Assembly (NCBI GenBank): GCA_041748615.1
Contig: JBGTCY010000145.1
Coordinates: forward strand, 1 to 43,070
Length of the DNA: 43,070 nucleotides
Source of the DNA: JBGTCY01 sp041748615
GTDB lineage: Bacteria; Bacteroidota; Bacteroidia; Chitinophagales; CAIOSU01
Reading direction: 5' to 3'
The translations under genes and the position numbers were made by a program. This document shows, in pieces, positions 22,533 through 30,356 of the stretch (positions are counted from its first letter, which is position 1; the number at the start of each line of letters is the position of its first letter). The notes under the pieces are model-generated. The model was not told the origin of the DNA. It was given only the letters and a program-made list of their open reading frames with translations, and searched no databases.

Positions 22533-24236
22533 CTAATCTGCATATCTCTTTTTCCTCACCCAATAATAAACTCCTCCGAAAACGGAAATCAACAACAATG
22601 GCAAACCGGTATTCAGCAGTTGCCATTTTGTGCGTTCCGCTTGCACGCGCTGGTTGTCCAATAATCTCAGGCGTACTTCTTTATTGCGCGTTTCAATAAG
22701 GCGGGTGTCGTCCACTAAATATTCAATGCAGTTGAGCAGAAAATCTTTATTCGCAAAAGTCTGTTCCGTGAAAGCATAAAATCCAAGCGGGTAAATCGAG
22801 CCTGTCGCGCTCACTTCGTTTTTAATGAGGTCACCGTCAGAGATGACAATCATTTTTGAAAAAATACTTTCGTCTTTGAAGGTCATCCCCTCCGATTCCA
22901 ATGCTTCGCTGAAAGACGGGGCTACGCGATTTTTAAAAACCGATTCAAACTTTCCTTCAAGCAACACACCCATGAGCAGATGCTGCTTATTGAATGTCGA
23001 GGGGTCAGGGGATTCTTTCAGCATCGAAAAATGCACCCGCACGGGCGCGCGGAGCGCTTTGCTGTAAGGCGATGAACGCAGCAAAGGAGTTTTTTTGATA
23101 TTGCCGTCTGCTTTACCAACCGTGTCAATCGTGCCGGCAAATTTGAGCGCAATCGCATCGAGGTTGCGAACGATTGCATGTTCGTTGCCGGGCGTCACTA
23201 AGGGAAAGTAATACCAGGGAAACAGTTCGGTTTGCGGCTGGTCACCGAGCATCCCCACCACCAACGGAATCCGGTTGCATTGCAAATCCTGAACAAGGTC
23301 GGCATTCAGCCGCACGCCATATTTGAAAAGCTGGTCTTCAAGATTGAGGATGAGGGCTTGCGAGAAAAAAAGCGGTTGTCCACGCAGGCTGTCCATATCA
23401 GCATCCATCACATCCAGCAGCCAGAGTACACTTCCGCCTTGCATGACAAACTGGTCAATCTTGAATTTTTCCTGTTCGCGAAAAGCCGAGTTCGGTTTAG
23501 CAACGACCAACACGCTGGCGCTCTTCGGAATCACCTGTTGCGTAAGATTGATGGTATCCACGCGGTATTGAAATTCCTGCAACGTCTGCATCATATCGGC
23601 AATCGTTCTGCCGGTCAGTTCACCCTGCCCCTGCGTAAAAAGAATATTCGGGCGGCTGCGTTGCGTCAACTTTTTAATGCTATTGGCGAATTTATATTCC
23701 AGCAATTCTACCGAGTTATTCAGCGCTTGCTGCGGTGCGGCACCGATGCGGCTTTCCAACAACTGCACGGGAATTTCTTTCCCGCGATAGAAAAACAACG
23801 CTCCGGGAAAAATTACTTTTTGTGTGAGTTCTTTGTCTGCCTGTACGCGCAGGTTGGTAGGTTGTAATCCTTTTTCAGTCAGTTCAAGATAGAGTGCGTT
23901 GCGTTCTTCCTGGCTTCCCGCAGTAGGATTAATGAACACATACTGAATGTTATGGCGCGAATAAGCTTTGAATTCATCCAGCATCTCCCGTGTGCTGTTG
24001 CGCAGCCGCTTGAAGCCTGCGGGGAATTCACCTTCGAGATAAACTTTAATATACACCACATCCTCTAATCCGTTGAGCAATTCTTTGGTGGCGGAGGAAA
24101 GCGAATAGCGTTTTTCTTTCGTGAGGTCAAAGCGATAATAATAGCGATTGCCGATGATGTTGAGTAAAATAATGATTGCCAGAATTACCGCGAAGCGGAA
24201 AAGAATCTGGTTACGGGAAGTGGAGCGCTTGTTCAT
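22533..24236 (-). CDS. gldG: Gliding-associated ABC transporter substrate-binding protein GldG
   Basis: The 567-residue protein has an N-terminal membrane anchor (FAVILAIIILLNIIGNRYYY), then YRFDLTKEKRYSLSSATKELL, the typical GldG/ABC-2-associated opening. The large periplasmic domain includes IKVYLEGEFPAGFKRLRN and SVLVVAKPNSAF, and a C-terminal anchor (LPLLLISVFGGVYYWVRKKR) ends the protein. GldG works with GldF and the ATPase GldA; in Flavobacterium the trio is needed for gliding. The start follows the gldF stop by 1 bp. gldA is not in the window. T9SS cargo genes downstream suit a gliding or T9SS-bearing bacterium. Confidence 0.93.
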   Translation of the reverse strand: MNKRSTSRNQILFRFAVILAIIILLNIIGNRYYYRFDLTKEKRYSLSSATKELLNGLEDVVYIKVYLEGEFPAGFKRLRNSTREMLDEFKAYSRHNIQYVFINPTAGSQEERNALYLELTEKGLQPTNLRVQADKELTQKVIFPGALFFYRGKEIPVQLLESRIGAAPQQALNNSVELLEYKFANSIKKLTQRSRPNILFTQGQGELTGRTIADMMQTLQEFQYRVDTINLTQQVIPKSASVLVVAKPNSAFREQEKFKIDQFVMQGGSVLWLLDVMDADMDSLRGQPLFFSQALILNLEDQLFKYGVRLNADLVQDLQCNRIPLVVGMLGDQPQTELFPWYYFPLVTPGNEHAIVRNLDAIALKFAGTIDTVGKADGNIKKTPLLRSSPYSKALRAPVRVHFSMLKESPDPSTFNKQHLLMGVLLEGKFESVFKNRVAPSFSEALESEGMTFKDESIFSKMIVISDGDLIKNEVSATGSIYPLGFYAFTEQTFANKDFLLNCIEYLVDDTRLIETRNKEVRLRLLDNQRVQAERTKWQLLNTGLPLLLISVFGGVYYWVRKKRYAD

Positions 24237-24237
24237 A

Positions 24238-24969
24238 TTACCATTTTCTGCTTTGAAGCGCTACCCGCGTGAGCATTAAAAAAACAAGATTGAAGGAAAC
24301 GAAATAGAGCAGGTCGCGCGTGTCGAGTACCCCACGGCTGATGGAACGGTAATGCGCGTTAATCCCCAACAACTCAATCAACTCATCCGCTTTGGCATAA
24401 AAGATATTCAGCCGGCTTAAAAATTCAAATGCCATGAAAAAGAAAAAACACAAAAACAGCGCGAGTAAAAATGCCACAATCTGGCTGTTGGTGACGGATG
24501 ACGAAAAGATGCCGATGGATACGAAAGCTGAACCTAACAGGAACAACCCGATATAAGAACCCAGCACTGCACCACTGTCTAGATTGCCGGTAGGCGAACC
24601 CAACTGATACACCGTGTAATAATAGATGCCGGTGGGGAGCAATGAAAAAACGATGAGTGTCAGCGCGGCAAAATACTTTCCTGAGATGATGGTAGCTTCG
24701 CTTAACGGGCGTGTGGACAGCAGCTCATAAGTTCCCGCGCTCCACTCTTCCGAAAACATGCGCATGGTGACGGCTGGCGCTAAAAACATAAAAATCCAGG
24801 GAGCAGTAGTGAACAATCCGTCTAATGTGGCAAAGCCATAACTTAAAACACTTGTATCCGGAAATATCCAGACGAACAAACTCATCACCAGCAGGAAAAT
24901 CCCCAACGCGAGATATCCGGTCAGTGAACTGAAAAAGGAGTTGAGTTCTTTGAGATAGATTGCGATCAA
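24238..24969 (-). CDS. gldF: Gliding-associated ABC transporter permease GldF
   Basis: A 243-residue ABC-2 type permease with six hydrophobic segments. YLKELNSFFSSLTGYLALGIF at the start and PAVTMRMFSEEWSAGTYELL after the second helix are characteristic of GldF and related ABC-2 permeases. It is the upstream gene of gldF-gldG and would form the membrane channel of the GldAFG complex. No clear promoter element is visible in the 311 bp upstream. Confidence 0.92.
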   Translation of the reverse strand: MIAIYLKELNSFFSSLTGYLALGIFLLVMSLFVWIFPDTSVLSYGFATLDGLFTTAPWIFMFLAPAVTMRMFSEEWSAGTYELLSTRPLSEATIISGKYFAALTLIVFSLLPTGIYYYTVYQLGSPTGNLDSGAVLGSYIGLFLLGSAFVSIGIFSSSVTNSQIVAFLLALFLCFFFFMAFEFLSRLNIFYAKADELIELLGINAHYRSISRGVLDTRDLLYFVSFNLVFLMLTRVALQSRKW

Positions 24970-25280
24970 GACGTTGAAAAATTATTCTCCAAAAAAACGA
25001 ATATTATCTGAAATGAGTACTTAAACACAAAAATGTTTTCAATCTGTCTGTATAGCGTTATTCTTTGCAATGGCGATGCTTGTTTTCCAATGACATTACC
25101 TCTGTATAGGTTAAGAAATTTTTCATACCCTAAATTCCACAATCACACTTAATACAGTTAATATAAAATACCTAAATTTATTTGTATATATGTTCAATTT
25201 TCTGATTACCTTTGGTATAATTGAGTAGCCCACGCCCCACCTGTCGGTGCGCACAAGCAGGCACCCGCTTCAAAGATTAC
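24970..25280. other. Intergenic region with an orphan plus-strand promoter-like site
   Basis: The region lies between the gldF start and the histidine kinase 3' end. It is AT-rich except for a GC-rich patch at 25228-25270 that contains the 8-bp palindrome GTGCGCAC and short complementary arms (CCTG / CAGG). No gene is supported; the notable element is the promoter-like match at 25181-25214. Confidence 0.5.
25181..25214 (+). promoter_or_regulatory. Orphan promoter-like site
   Basis: TTTG (25181-25184), 22 bp, then TACCTTTG (25207-25214): a full match to the Bacteroidota -33/-7 pattern. Downstream there is no plus-strand gene, only the 3' end of the convergent histidine kinase gene about 70 bp away. 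Confidence 0.45.
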
Positions 25281-26336
25281 TTACTCCTTCTTCAACGTAA
25301 GTCCAAAGGTAGAGCCTACACCCGGTGTGCTGCGCACATGAATAGTTTGCCCGTGAGCTTCAATGATATGTTTCACGATGGACAATCCAAGCCCGGTGCC
25401 GCCCAGTTCGCGTGAGCGGCTTTTGTCCACGCGGTAAAATCGTTCGAAAAGTCTCGGCAGGTGATCTTCGGCAATTCCGATTCCGTCATCCGTCACTTCC
25501 ACTAACACGTTTTCATGCATGTCATAAACCCCGATAATCGTTTTCCCGTTTTCTTTTCCGTAGCGGATGGAGTTGGTAACCAGATTCACCAACACCTGCC
25601 TAACGCGTTCACGGTCAGCCCTTACATATCTTGGTTGGTCCGCGCCTTCTTTCAGATGCAAGGTAATGTCTTTCAGGTCGGCTTTCATTTCCAAATCATC
25701 AATCACTTCTTTGATGAGTTTCACAATTTCAAATCGCGTAAAGTCGAGAATCAGCGAATTCGATTCGATGTGTGAAATCACTTCAAGATCGGCTACGATA
25801 TTGCTGAGGCGTTCAAGATTCTGTGATGCTTTATGAAGATAACTGACGTTGATATTCGGGTCGTCAATGCCGCCATCAATGAGTGTATGCAAGTAGCCCT
25901 GGATGTTAAAAATGGGTGTTTTTAATTCATGTGAAACATCACTCACAAACTCTTTGCGGTAGTCCGCCAGCTTTTGCAGGGTTTCCATTTCCTGGTTTTG
26001 CGTTTCCGCCCACTCCATCACTTTCTGTTCCACCTCCCCGATGATATCGCGCTGCATCAAACCTTTTGAACTCACGGAACCAGCCCCGGTTTTAGCTGCC
26101 TTCAGCTTGTAGATGCTTTTATAAATCAATTTTATTTTCCGGTAAATAAATTTTTCAATGGATAACATGAAAAACACCGATATCAGCAAAAAAGTAATGA
26201 GCGGAAGCAGCAAAATAAAAGGACGGGCAATGAGTGCAGGATAAATCAAATGCAACAATAGTAGTGTAAAAAAGAGAATCAGGGAAACTGCGCCTGAGGT
26301 GAGCAGCACCACTTCCCGCGGAGAAGGATTTTTCAT
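25281..26336 (-). CDS. Sensor histidine kinase, PhoR-like
   Basis: A 351-residue membrane kinase with two adjacent N-terminal transmembrane helices (about 8-31 and 38-60) and almost no periplasmic loop, so it probably senses within the membrane or through a partner. The H-box is SDVSHELKTPIFNIQGYL with phospho-acceptor His136. ATPase boxes follow: N-box VNLVTNSIRYGKENG, G1 VTDDGIGI, G2 GGTGLGLSIVKHII. This short, PAS-less form is the usual partner of PhoP/PhoB-type regulators in Bacteroidota. It lies 8 bp after the regulator gene, in one operon. Confidence 0.92.
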   Translation of the reverse strand: MKNPSPREVVLLTSGAVSLILFFTLLLLHLIYPALIARPFILLLPLITFLLISVFFMLSIEKFIYRKIKLIYKSIYKLKAAKTGAGSVSSKGLMQRDIIGEVEQKVMEWAETQNQEMETLQKLADYRKEFVSDVSHELKTPIFNIQGYLHTLIDGGIDDPNINVSYLHKASQNLERLSNIVADLEVISHIESNSLILDFTRFEIVKLIKEVIDDLEMKADLKDITLHLKEGADQPRYVRADRERVRQVLVNLVTNSIRYGKENGKTIIGVYDMHENVLVEVTDDGIGIAEDHLPRLFERFYRVDKSRSRELGGTGLGLSIVKHIIEAHGQTIHVRSTPGVGSTFGLTLKKE

Positions 26337-26344
26337 TCTAAAGG

Positions 26345-27022
26345 TTACAGGTCAAATTTATAACCTATTCCTTTCATTGTTTTAAAATATTCTTCACCCA
26401 GCTTCTCGCGGAGTTTTCTGATGTGAACATCAATGGTGCGGTCGCCCACGATGATGTCATTGCCCCACACCCTGTTGAGAATTTCTTTGCGGGTAAAAAC
26501 CTTGCCGGGCTTCGAGGCTAATAATGAAAGCAGTTCAAATTCTTTTTTCGGCAACACTAATTCCTTGCCGTTTTTCCGCACCACATACCGCTCGCGGTCA
26601 ATCTCGATATTGCCGACTGAAATTTGTTTTTCCTCCTGCTCTTTTGAAGTTCTTCTGAGCAGCGCTTTAATGCGGCTGATTAAAACTCTCGGTTTGATAG
26701 GTTTGGTGATGTAATCATCAGCGCCTACATCAAAACCTGCTATCTGCGAATAGTCTTCACTGCGCGCGGTTAAAAATGCGATGAGTGTATTTTTCAGATG
26801 AGGATTCGCCCTGATTTCGCGGCAGGCTTCAATACCGTCCATCACCGGCATCATGATGTCCATCACGATGAGGTGCGGGTGAAAAGTCTCCGCCTTGTCA
26901 ATCGCCACCCTGCCATTTTCAGCGACCTCGGTTTCGTAACCTTCCTTCTTAAGGTTGTACTGCATGAAGTCGAGAATATCGGCTTCATCATCAACAATAA
27001 GAATTCTGGTTGTCGCACTCAC
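26345..27022 (-). CDS. Response regulator, OmpR/PhoB family
   Basis: A 225-residue transcription factor: receiver domain (1-125) with acidic pocket Asp11/Asp12, phospho-acceptor Asp55 (LIVMDIMMPVMDG), the conserved Thr in AFLTARSE and Lys in DYITKPIKP, then a winged-helix DNA-binding domain (about 135-225) with LVLPKKEFELLSLLASKPG and the DNA-reading TIDVHIRKLREKLG. It is the first gene of the two-component operon and is divergent from the TonB-dependent receptor gene, an obvious possible target. Calling it PhoP or PhoB would go beyond the evidence. Confidence 0.94.
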   Translation of the reverse strand: MSATTRILIVDDEADILDFMQYNLKKEGYETEVAENGRVAIDKAETFHPHLIVMDIMMPVMDGIEACREIRANPHLKNTLIAFLTARSEDYSQIAGFDVGADDYITKPIKPRVLISRIKALLRRTSKEQEEKQISVGNIEIDRERYVVRKNGKELVLPKKEFELLSLLASKPGKVFTRKEILNRVWGNDIIVGDRTIDVHIRKLREKLGEEYFKTMKGIGYKFDL

Positions 27023-27038
27023 GCTTGGATATTTGTTG

Positions 27039-27046
27039 CAAAATTA
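27039..27046 (-). promoter_or_regulatory. Candidate -7 element for the two-component operon
   Basis: TAATTTTG on the minus strand matches TAnnTTTG, 17 bp upstream of the regulator start. No TTG is found at the normal -33 spacing, which would be compatible with an activated promoter. Confidence 0.4.
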
Positions 27047-27159
27047 GACGGTTGCCACCTGCATCATGTTAAGGGCAAATTAAGAAAACTTTAAAGGGAT
27101 GGCATTTCGGGTTAACAATTTATTAACATTCGCATAGCAACCCCGTGATTTAACCGCTC

Positions 27160-27167
27160 TACTTTTG
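27160..27167 (+). promoter_or_regulatory. Candidate -7 element for the TonB-dependent receptor gene
   Basis: TACTTTTG matches TAnnTTTG exactly, 26 bp before the start codon. A -33 TTG at standard spacing is absent, so a regulator may be needed. Confidence 0.45.
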
Positions 27168-27192
27168 CATTGAATTTATTGAAATATATTTT

Positions 27193-30000
27193 ATGAAAAA
27201 TTTATTAATCCTCACCGCGCTGCTCGGAATTTTTCAGTTCGTTTTCGGACAAGATTCGAAAATCACGGGGAGCGTGATGGATAAAAAAACGGGCGAGCCG
27301 GTTATTGGTGCGTCCGTTGTGATTGAGGGCACTGCCAAAGGTGCGGCAACGGACATTTTTGGTGTTTACACCATTAACAATGTAGAAGCCGGAACCTATA
27401 CGCTGGTCATTTCTTACCTCGGTTACAAAAAAATGAAAATCAGCGATGTGGTGGTGCGCGAAGGCAGAAACACAGATTTGAATATCGCGATGGAAGAAGA
27501 TACGGAAATGGAAATCGGTGAGGTGGTGGTGGTTACTTCCCGAATCAGCAATACGGACGCCTCTGTTTTGATTGACATGAAAAATGCCGACCAGATTGTC
27601 AGCGGAGTATCAGCACAAGCAATCGCAAAAACTTTAGACCGTGACGCGGCACAGGTAGTCAGAAGAATCCCGGGAATCACCATCAGCGGCAACTTCATTC
27701 AAATCAGGGGATTAAGCGCCCGTTATAACAACGTGATGCTGCATGATGTCTTTGCACCCAGCGTGGAGACGGATGTCAGGGCTTTTTCTTTTGACATTAT
27801 TCCAAGTTCGCAATTGGAAAGAATCATGGTATATAAAAGCCCCGCTGCCGATGTGTCGGGTGAATTTTCCGGAGGTTTGGTAAAAATCTACACCCGCAGT
27901 ATTCCGGATGAAAATAGTATCGTGGTGAACTACACCACCGGTTATCGTGCGGGTACTACGTTTCAGGAATTTCTTTTTCAGGAGCGCGATGGGTTGTATC
28001 ATACCGGATTTAACTCGGGACTTCTTAGTTTACCCGGTGAATTTCCTTCTGACTTGAGACAGGTGAATTCAGCAACCGCCCTTGAAGAAGCGGGTCGCTC
28101 ACTCAGGAATGTCTGGGAGCCGCGCAGCCAAAATGCCTTCCTCGACCAGCGCGCGGGCATCACCGGAAATTTTAAAATGAAAAGCAAACGCGCGGAAATC
28201 GGCAATGTCACTTCCATCAACTACAGTAATACCAACGCCACCTTCGATGTGGAAAGACATGACTACAATACTTTCGACAAAGACGCCAACCAAAGTTCCG
28301 TGATTTACAATTATGTGGACAGACAGTATAACAAATCAATCCGGTTCGGAGTCATCCACAACTGGGCTTTCCGCTTCAGCCAGAAAAGCAAAATCGAATT
28401 TAAAAACCTGTTTAACCAATCCTCGATGGGACAGTATGTCAACCGTACCGGTCCCAATTTCGAATCAGCCGTATTTTTGGATAACGCCTCTTATGACCAG
28501 ATTTACCGCGGTATCTATTCAGGACAATTTTTGGGTGAGCATAAATTAAATGCCGATAAAACCCAACTCAATTGGGTGGTGGGATATAACAACGCCTACC
28601 GCGACCAGCCTGATTACAAAAGGTATCGCTCCACCGTTGATTTGGTGACGGGTGACAGAATATTGTATGTACCGCCCGGAGCGGCAGCAGCAGAATTTTT
28701 GGGACGTTTCTTTTCAAACATGTCTGAACACACCGGCACTGCCGCTTTCAATCTCTCACAAAAAATTGCATTGAGCGACCGTTTCATCCCCACGCTGAAA
28801 GCGGGCATCTTCGCGGAATACAAAAACCGTGAATTCAAGGCGCGCAATATCGGCTACACCCGCGCCAGTTCCGCCAACTTTGATACCGACCTCGCCAATC
28901 TCACCATCTGGGAATTGTTTGAAGAGGAAAATATCAACAACACCACCGGAATACGTATTGATGAACAATCTAACCCCAACGATAACTACAGCGCGAGCAA
29001 CCGGCTGTTGGCTTACTATCTCTCCACCGTGTTGCCCATCACAAAAAAACTGAACATCATCGCGGGGGTAAGAGTAGAAGACAACGTGCAAAAACTGAAC
29101 AGCTTTGATTTGACAAACCGCCCGATTGAAGTGAACAACCCGATTATCAATGTTTTTCCTTCGGTGAACATCAGTTACAATTTCACCGAACAGCTTTTGT
29201 TACGTGGCGCTTACGGCATGACCACCAACCGCCCCGAGTTCCGCGAGCTGGCGCCATTTGGCTTTTATGATTTTAACTTCAACTTCACCAACAAAGGAAA
29301 TCCGAACCTCGAAACACCCATCATCCACAATGCCGACTTGCGTTTTGAATATTATCCCGGGAAAAATGAATTGGTGAGCGTTGCCGGTTTTTACAAATTT
29401 TTCGACAAGCCGATTGAAACGCTTTTCCTTGAAGGAGCCGGTTCCGGTGGAGCGAAAAACTTCACTTACGGCAACGCGGAGAGTTCCTATTCGGCAGGCG
29501 TAGAAGTGGAAGTGAAAAAGAGTCTTCGCTTTTTTGGCGACACCAAATTTTTCAATGACCTCAGCCTCGGACTCAATGCCGCATACATCATCAGCAAAAT
29601 CAACCTCGGTGAAAAATCACTCGGACAGTCAGACAACCGCCCCTTGCAAGGACAGGCGCCTTTCATCGTCAATGCCGGATTGTTTTATGCCAACGAAAAT
29701 TCCGGATTGCAGGTCAATCTCATTTACAATGTAGTCGGTCGCAGGATTCTGTTTGTTGGCTATGAAGGCTACCCCGATGTGTATGAAATGCCGCGTAGCG
29801 TCTTAGACCTCAGCGTCTCAAAAACATTAGGCAAACGCTGGACCATTAATGCCGGAATTGCCGACATCATCAACCAGGAAATCCTCATGCTCCAAGACGG
29901 CAACCTGGATGGCGTCTTCGACAGAGCCAACGACCAGTCCATCCAGCGATTCCGCCCCGGTCAATATGTAACGGTCGGATTCAGCTTCAAAATTTTGTAA
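27193..30000 (+). CDS. TonB-dependent outer-membrane receptor with carboxypeptidase-regulatory-like domain
   Basis: A 935-residue receptor: signal peptide (LLILTALLGIFQFVFG, cleavage after GQ), a CarboxypepD_reg-like beta-sandwich (about 22-108: ITGSVMDKKTGEPVIGASV, GTYTLVISYLGYKKM), a plug domain with VVRRIPGITISGNFIQIRG and a GEFSGGLVKIYTR segment, then a large 22-strand-type barrel ending in GFSFKIL. The plug wording (IRGLSARYNNVMLHDV, RAFSFDIIPSSQLERI) belongs to the single-gene receptors of Bacteroidota rather than SusC, and there is no SusD partner. The transported ligand is unknown. The divergent two-component operon may regulate it. Confidence 0.93.
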   Translation: MKNLLILTALLGIFQFVFGQDSKITGSVMDKKTGEPVIGASVVIEGTAKGAATDIFGVYTINNVEAGTYTLVISYLGYKKMKISDVVVREGRNTDLNIAMEEDTEMEIGEVVVVTSRISNTDASVLIDMKNADQIVSGVSAQAIAKTLDRDAAQVVRRIPGITISGNFIQIRGLSARYNNVMLHDVFAPSVETDVRAFSFDIIPSSQLERIMVYKSPAADVSGEFSGGLVKIYTRSIPDENSIVVNYTTGYRAGTTFQEFLFQERDGLYHTGFNSGLLSLPGEFPSDLRQVNSATALEEAGRSLRNVWEPRSQNAFLDQRAGITGNFKMKSKRAEIGNVTSINYSNTNATFDVERHDYNTFDKDANQSSVIYNYVDRQYNKSIRFGVIHNWAFRFSQKSKIEFKNLFNQSSMGQYVNRTGPNFESAVFLDNASYDQIYRGIYSGQFLGEHKLNADKTQLNWVVGYNNAYRDQPDYKRYRSTVDLVTGDRILYVPPGAAAAEFLGRFFSNMSEHTGTAAFNLSQKIALSDRFIPTLKAGIFAEYKNREFKARNIGYTRASSANFDTDLANLTIWELFEEENINNTTGIRIDEQSNPNDNYSASNRLLAYYLSTVLPITKKLNIIAGVRVEDNVQKLNSFDLTNRPIEVNNPIINVFPSVNISYNFTEQLLLRGAYGMTTNRPEFRELAPFGFYDFNFNFTNKGNPNLETPIIHNADLRFEYYPGKNELVSVAGFYKFFDKPIETLFLEGAGSGGAKNFTYGNAESSYSAGVEVEVKKSLRFFGDTKFFNDLSLGLNAAYIISKINLGEKSLGQSDNRPLQGQAPFIVNAGLFYANENSGLQVNLIYNVVGRRILFVGYEGYPDVYEMPRSVLDLSVSKTLGKRWTINAGIADIINQEILMLQDGNLDGVFDRANDQSIQRFRPGQYVTVGFSFKIL

Positions 30001-30048
30001 GAAATTTTTCTGCGCGTAAAATTTTTTGCGCTCTTTTCATCCGACTAC

Positions 30049-30070
30049 GCCTTGCTTTGATTGGTAGCGT
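30049..30070 (-). repeat. Dispersed 22-bp repeat, copy 2
   Basis: Exact reverse complement of 6444-6465, 23.6 kb away, in another intergenic region rich in hairpins. Confidence 0.7.
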
Positions 30071-30116
30071 TGCGCGATTGAGGTATCTTACCTCCGCGCG
30101 GGGAAGGGAGTTTAAT

Positions 30117-30146
30117 GTTCAATGTCTAAAGTTTAAAGTTAATGTC
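30117..30146. repeat. Heptad array (GTC polarity)
   Basis: GTTCAAT, GTCTAAA, GTTTAAA, GTTAATG, TC. On the minus strand this reads TTTAAAC, TTTAGAC, ATTGAAC. It shares its first ten bases with the repeat core near 32686. Confidence 0.65.
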
Positions 30147-30176
30147 ATGCCTCCCGATTTTTTATCGGGACGGCAT
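30147..30176. terminator. Bidirectional terminator-like hairpin between the TonB receptor gene and tamL
   Basis: TCCCGAT / ATCGGGA form a perfect 7-bp stem with a TTTTT loop, extended by ATGCC / GGCAT after one bulged base. It lies between two convergent genes. The distal U-tract is weak. Confidence 0.5.
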
Positions 30177-30202
30177 CCCCTTGGGAATGTAATCTTCTCC
30201 TG

Positions 30203-30296
30203 GCGAGTGTAAGCTATCATCAGGCATCCTGCCGGAATAATATAAATGCAACAAAAACTCCTTTCAGCCGGAGGCTGACGGATAGCGCACACTCGC
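30203..30296. repeat. Large imperfect stem-loop with internal hairpin
   Basis: The arm GCGAGTGTAAGCTATC (30203-30218) is complementary at 14 of 16 positions to GATAGCGCACACTCGC (30281-30296). Just inside the right arm is TCAGCC-GGA-GGCTGA (30264-30278). This could be a folded RNA or a small repeat element. No known class is recognised. Confidence 0.5.
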
Positions 30297-30356
30297 GAGA
30301 CGCGAGCGTGAGCAGCTATAGCTTCATCTCCCGTAGTGCTTTCTGTTTTTTGCCCT

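Larger units (their letters stand above)
30001..30356. other. Intergenic mosaic of structured repeats
   Basis: No gene is supported. In order it contains copy 2 of the dispersed 22-bp repeat (30049-30070), a hairpin GAGGTA-TCT-TACCTC flanked by GCGCG / CGCGC (30072-30100), a heptad array (30117-30146), a terminator-like hairpin (30147-30176), a 16-bp imperfect stem closing an 85-bp loop (30203-30296), CTCGCG-AGA-CGCGAG (30292-30306) and the palindrome AGCTATAGCT (30314-30323). Confidence 0.65.

Noticed and set aside
23232..23867. 211-codon plus-strand open frame opposite gldG
   Set aside because: It lies wholly antisense to a well-supported gene and its translation shows no recognisable domain.
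27193..30000. SusC/SusD polysaccharide utilisation locus
   Set aside because: No SusD lipoprotein follows and the receptor plug wording is not SusC-like; the next gene is tamL on the other strand.
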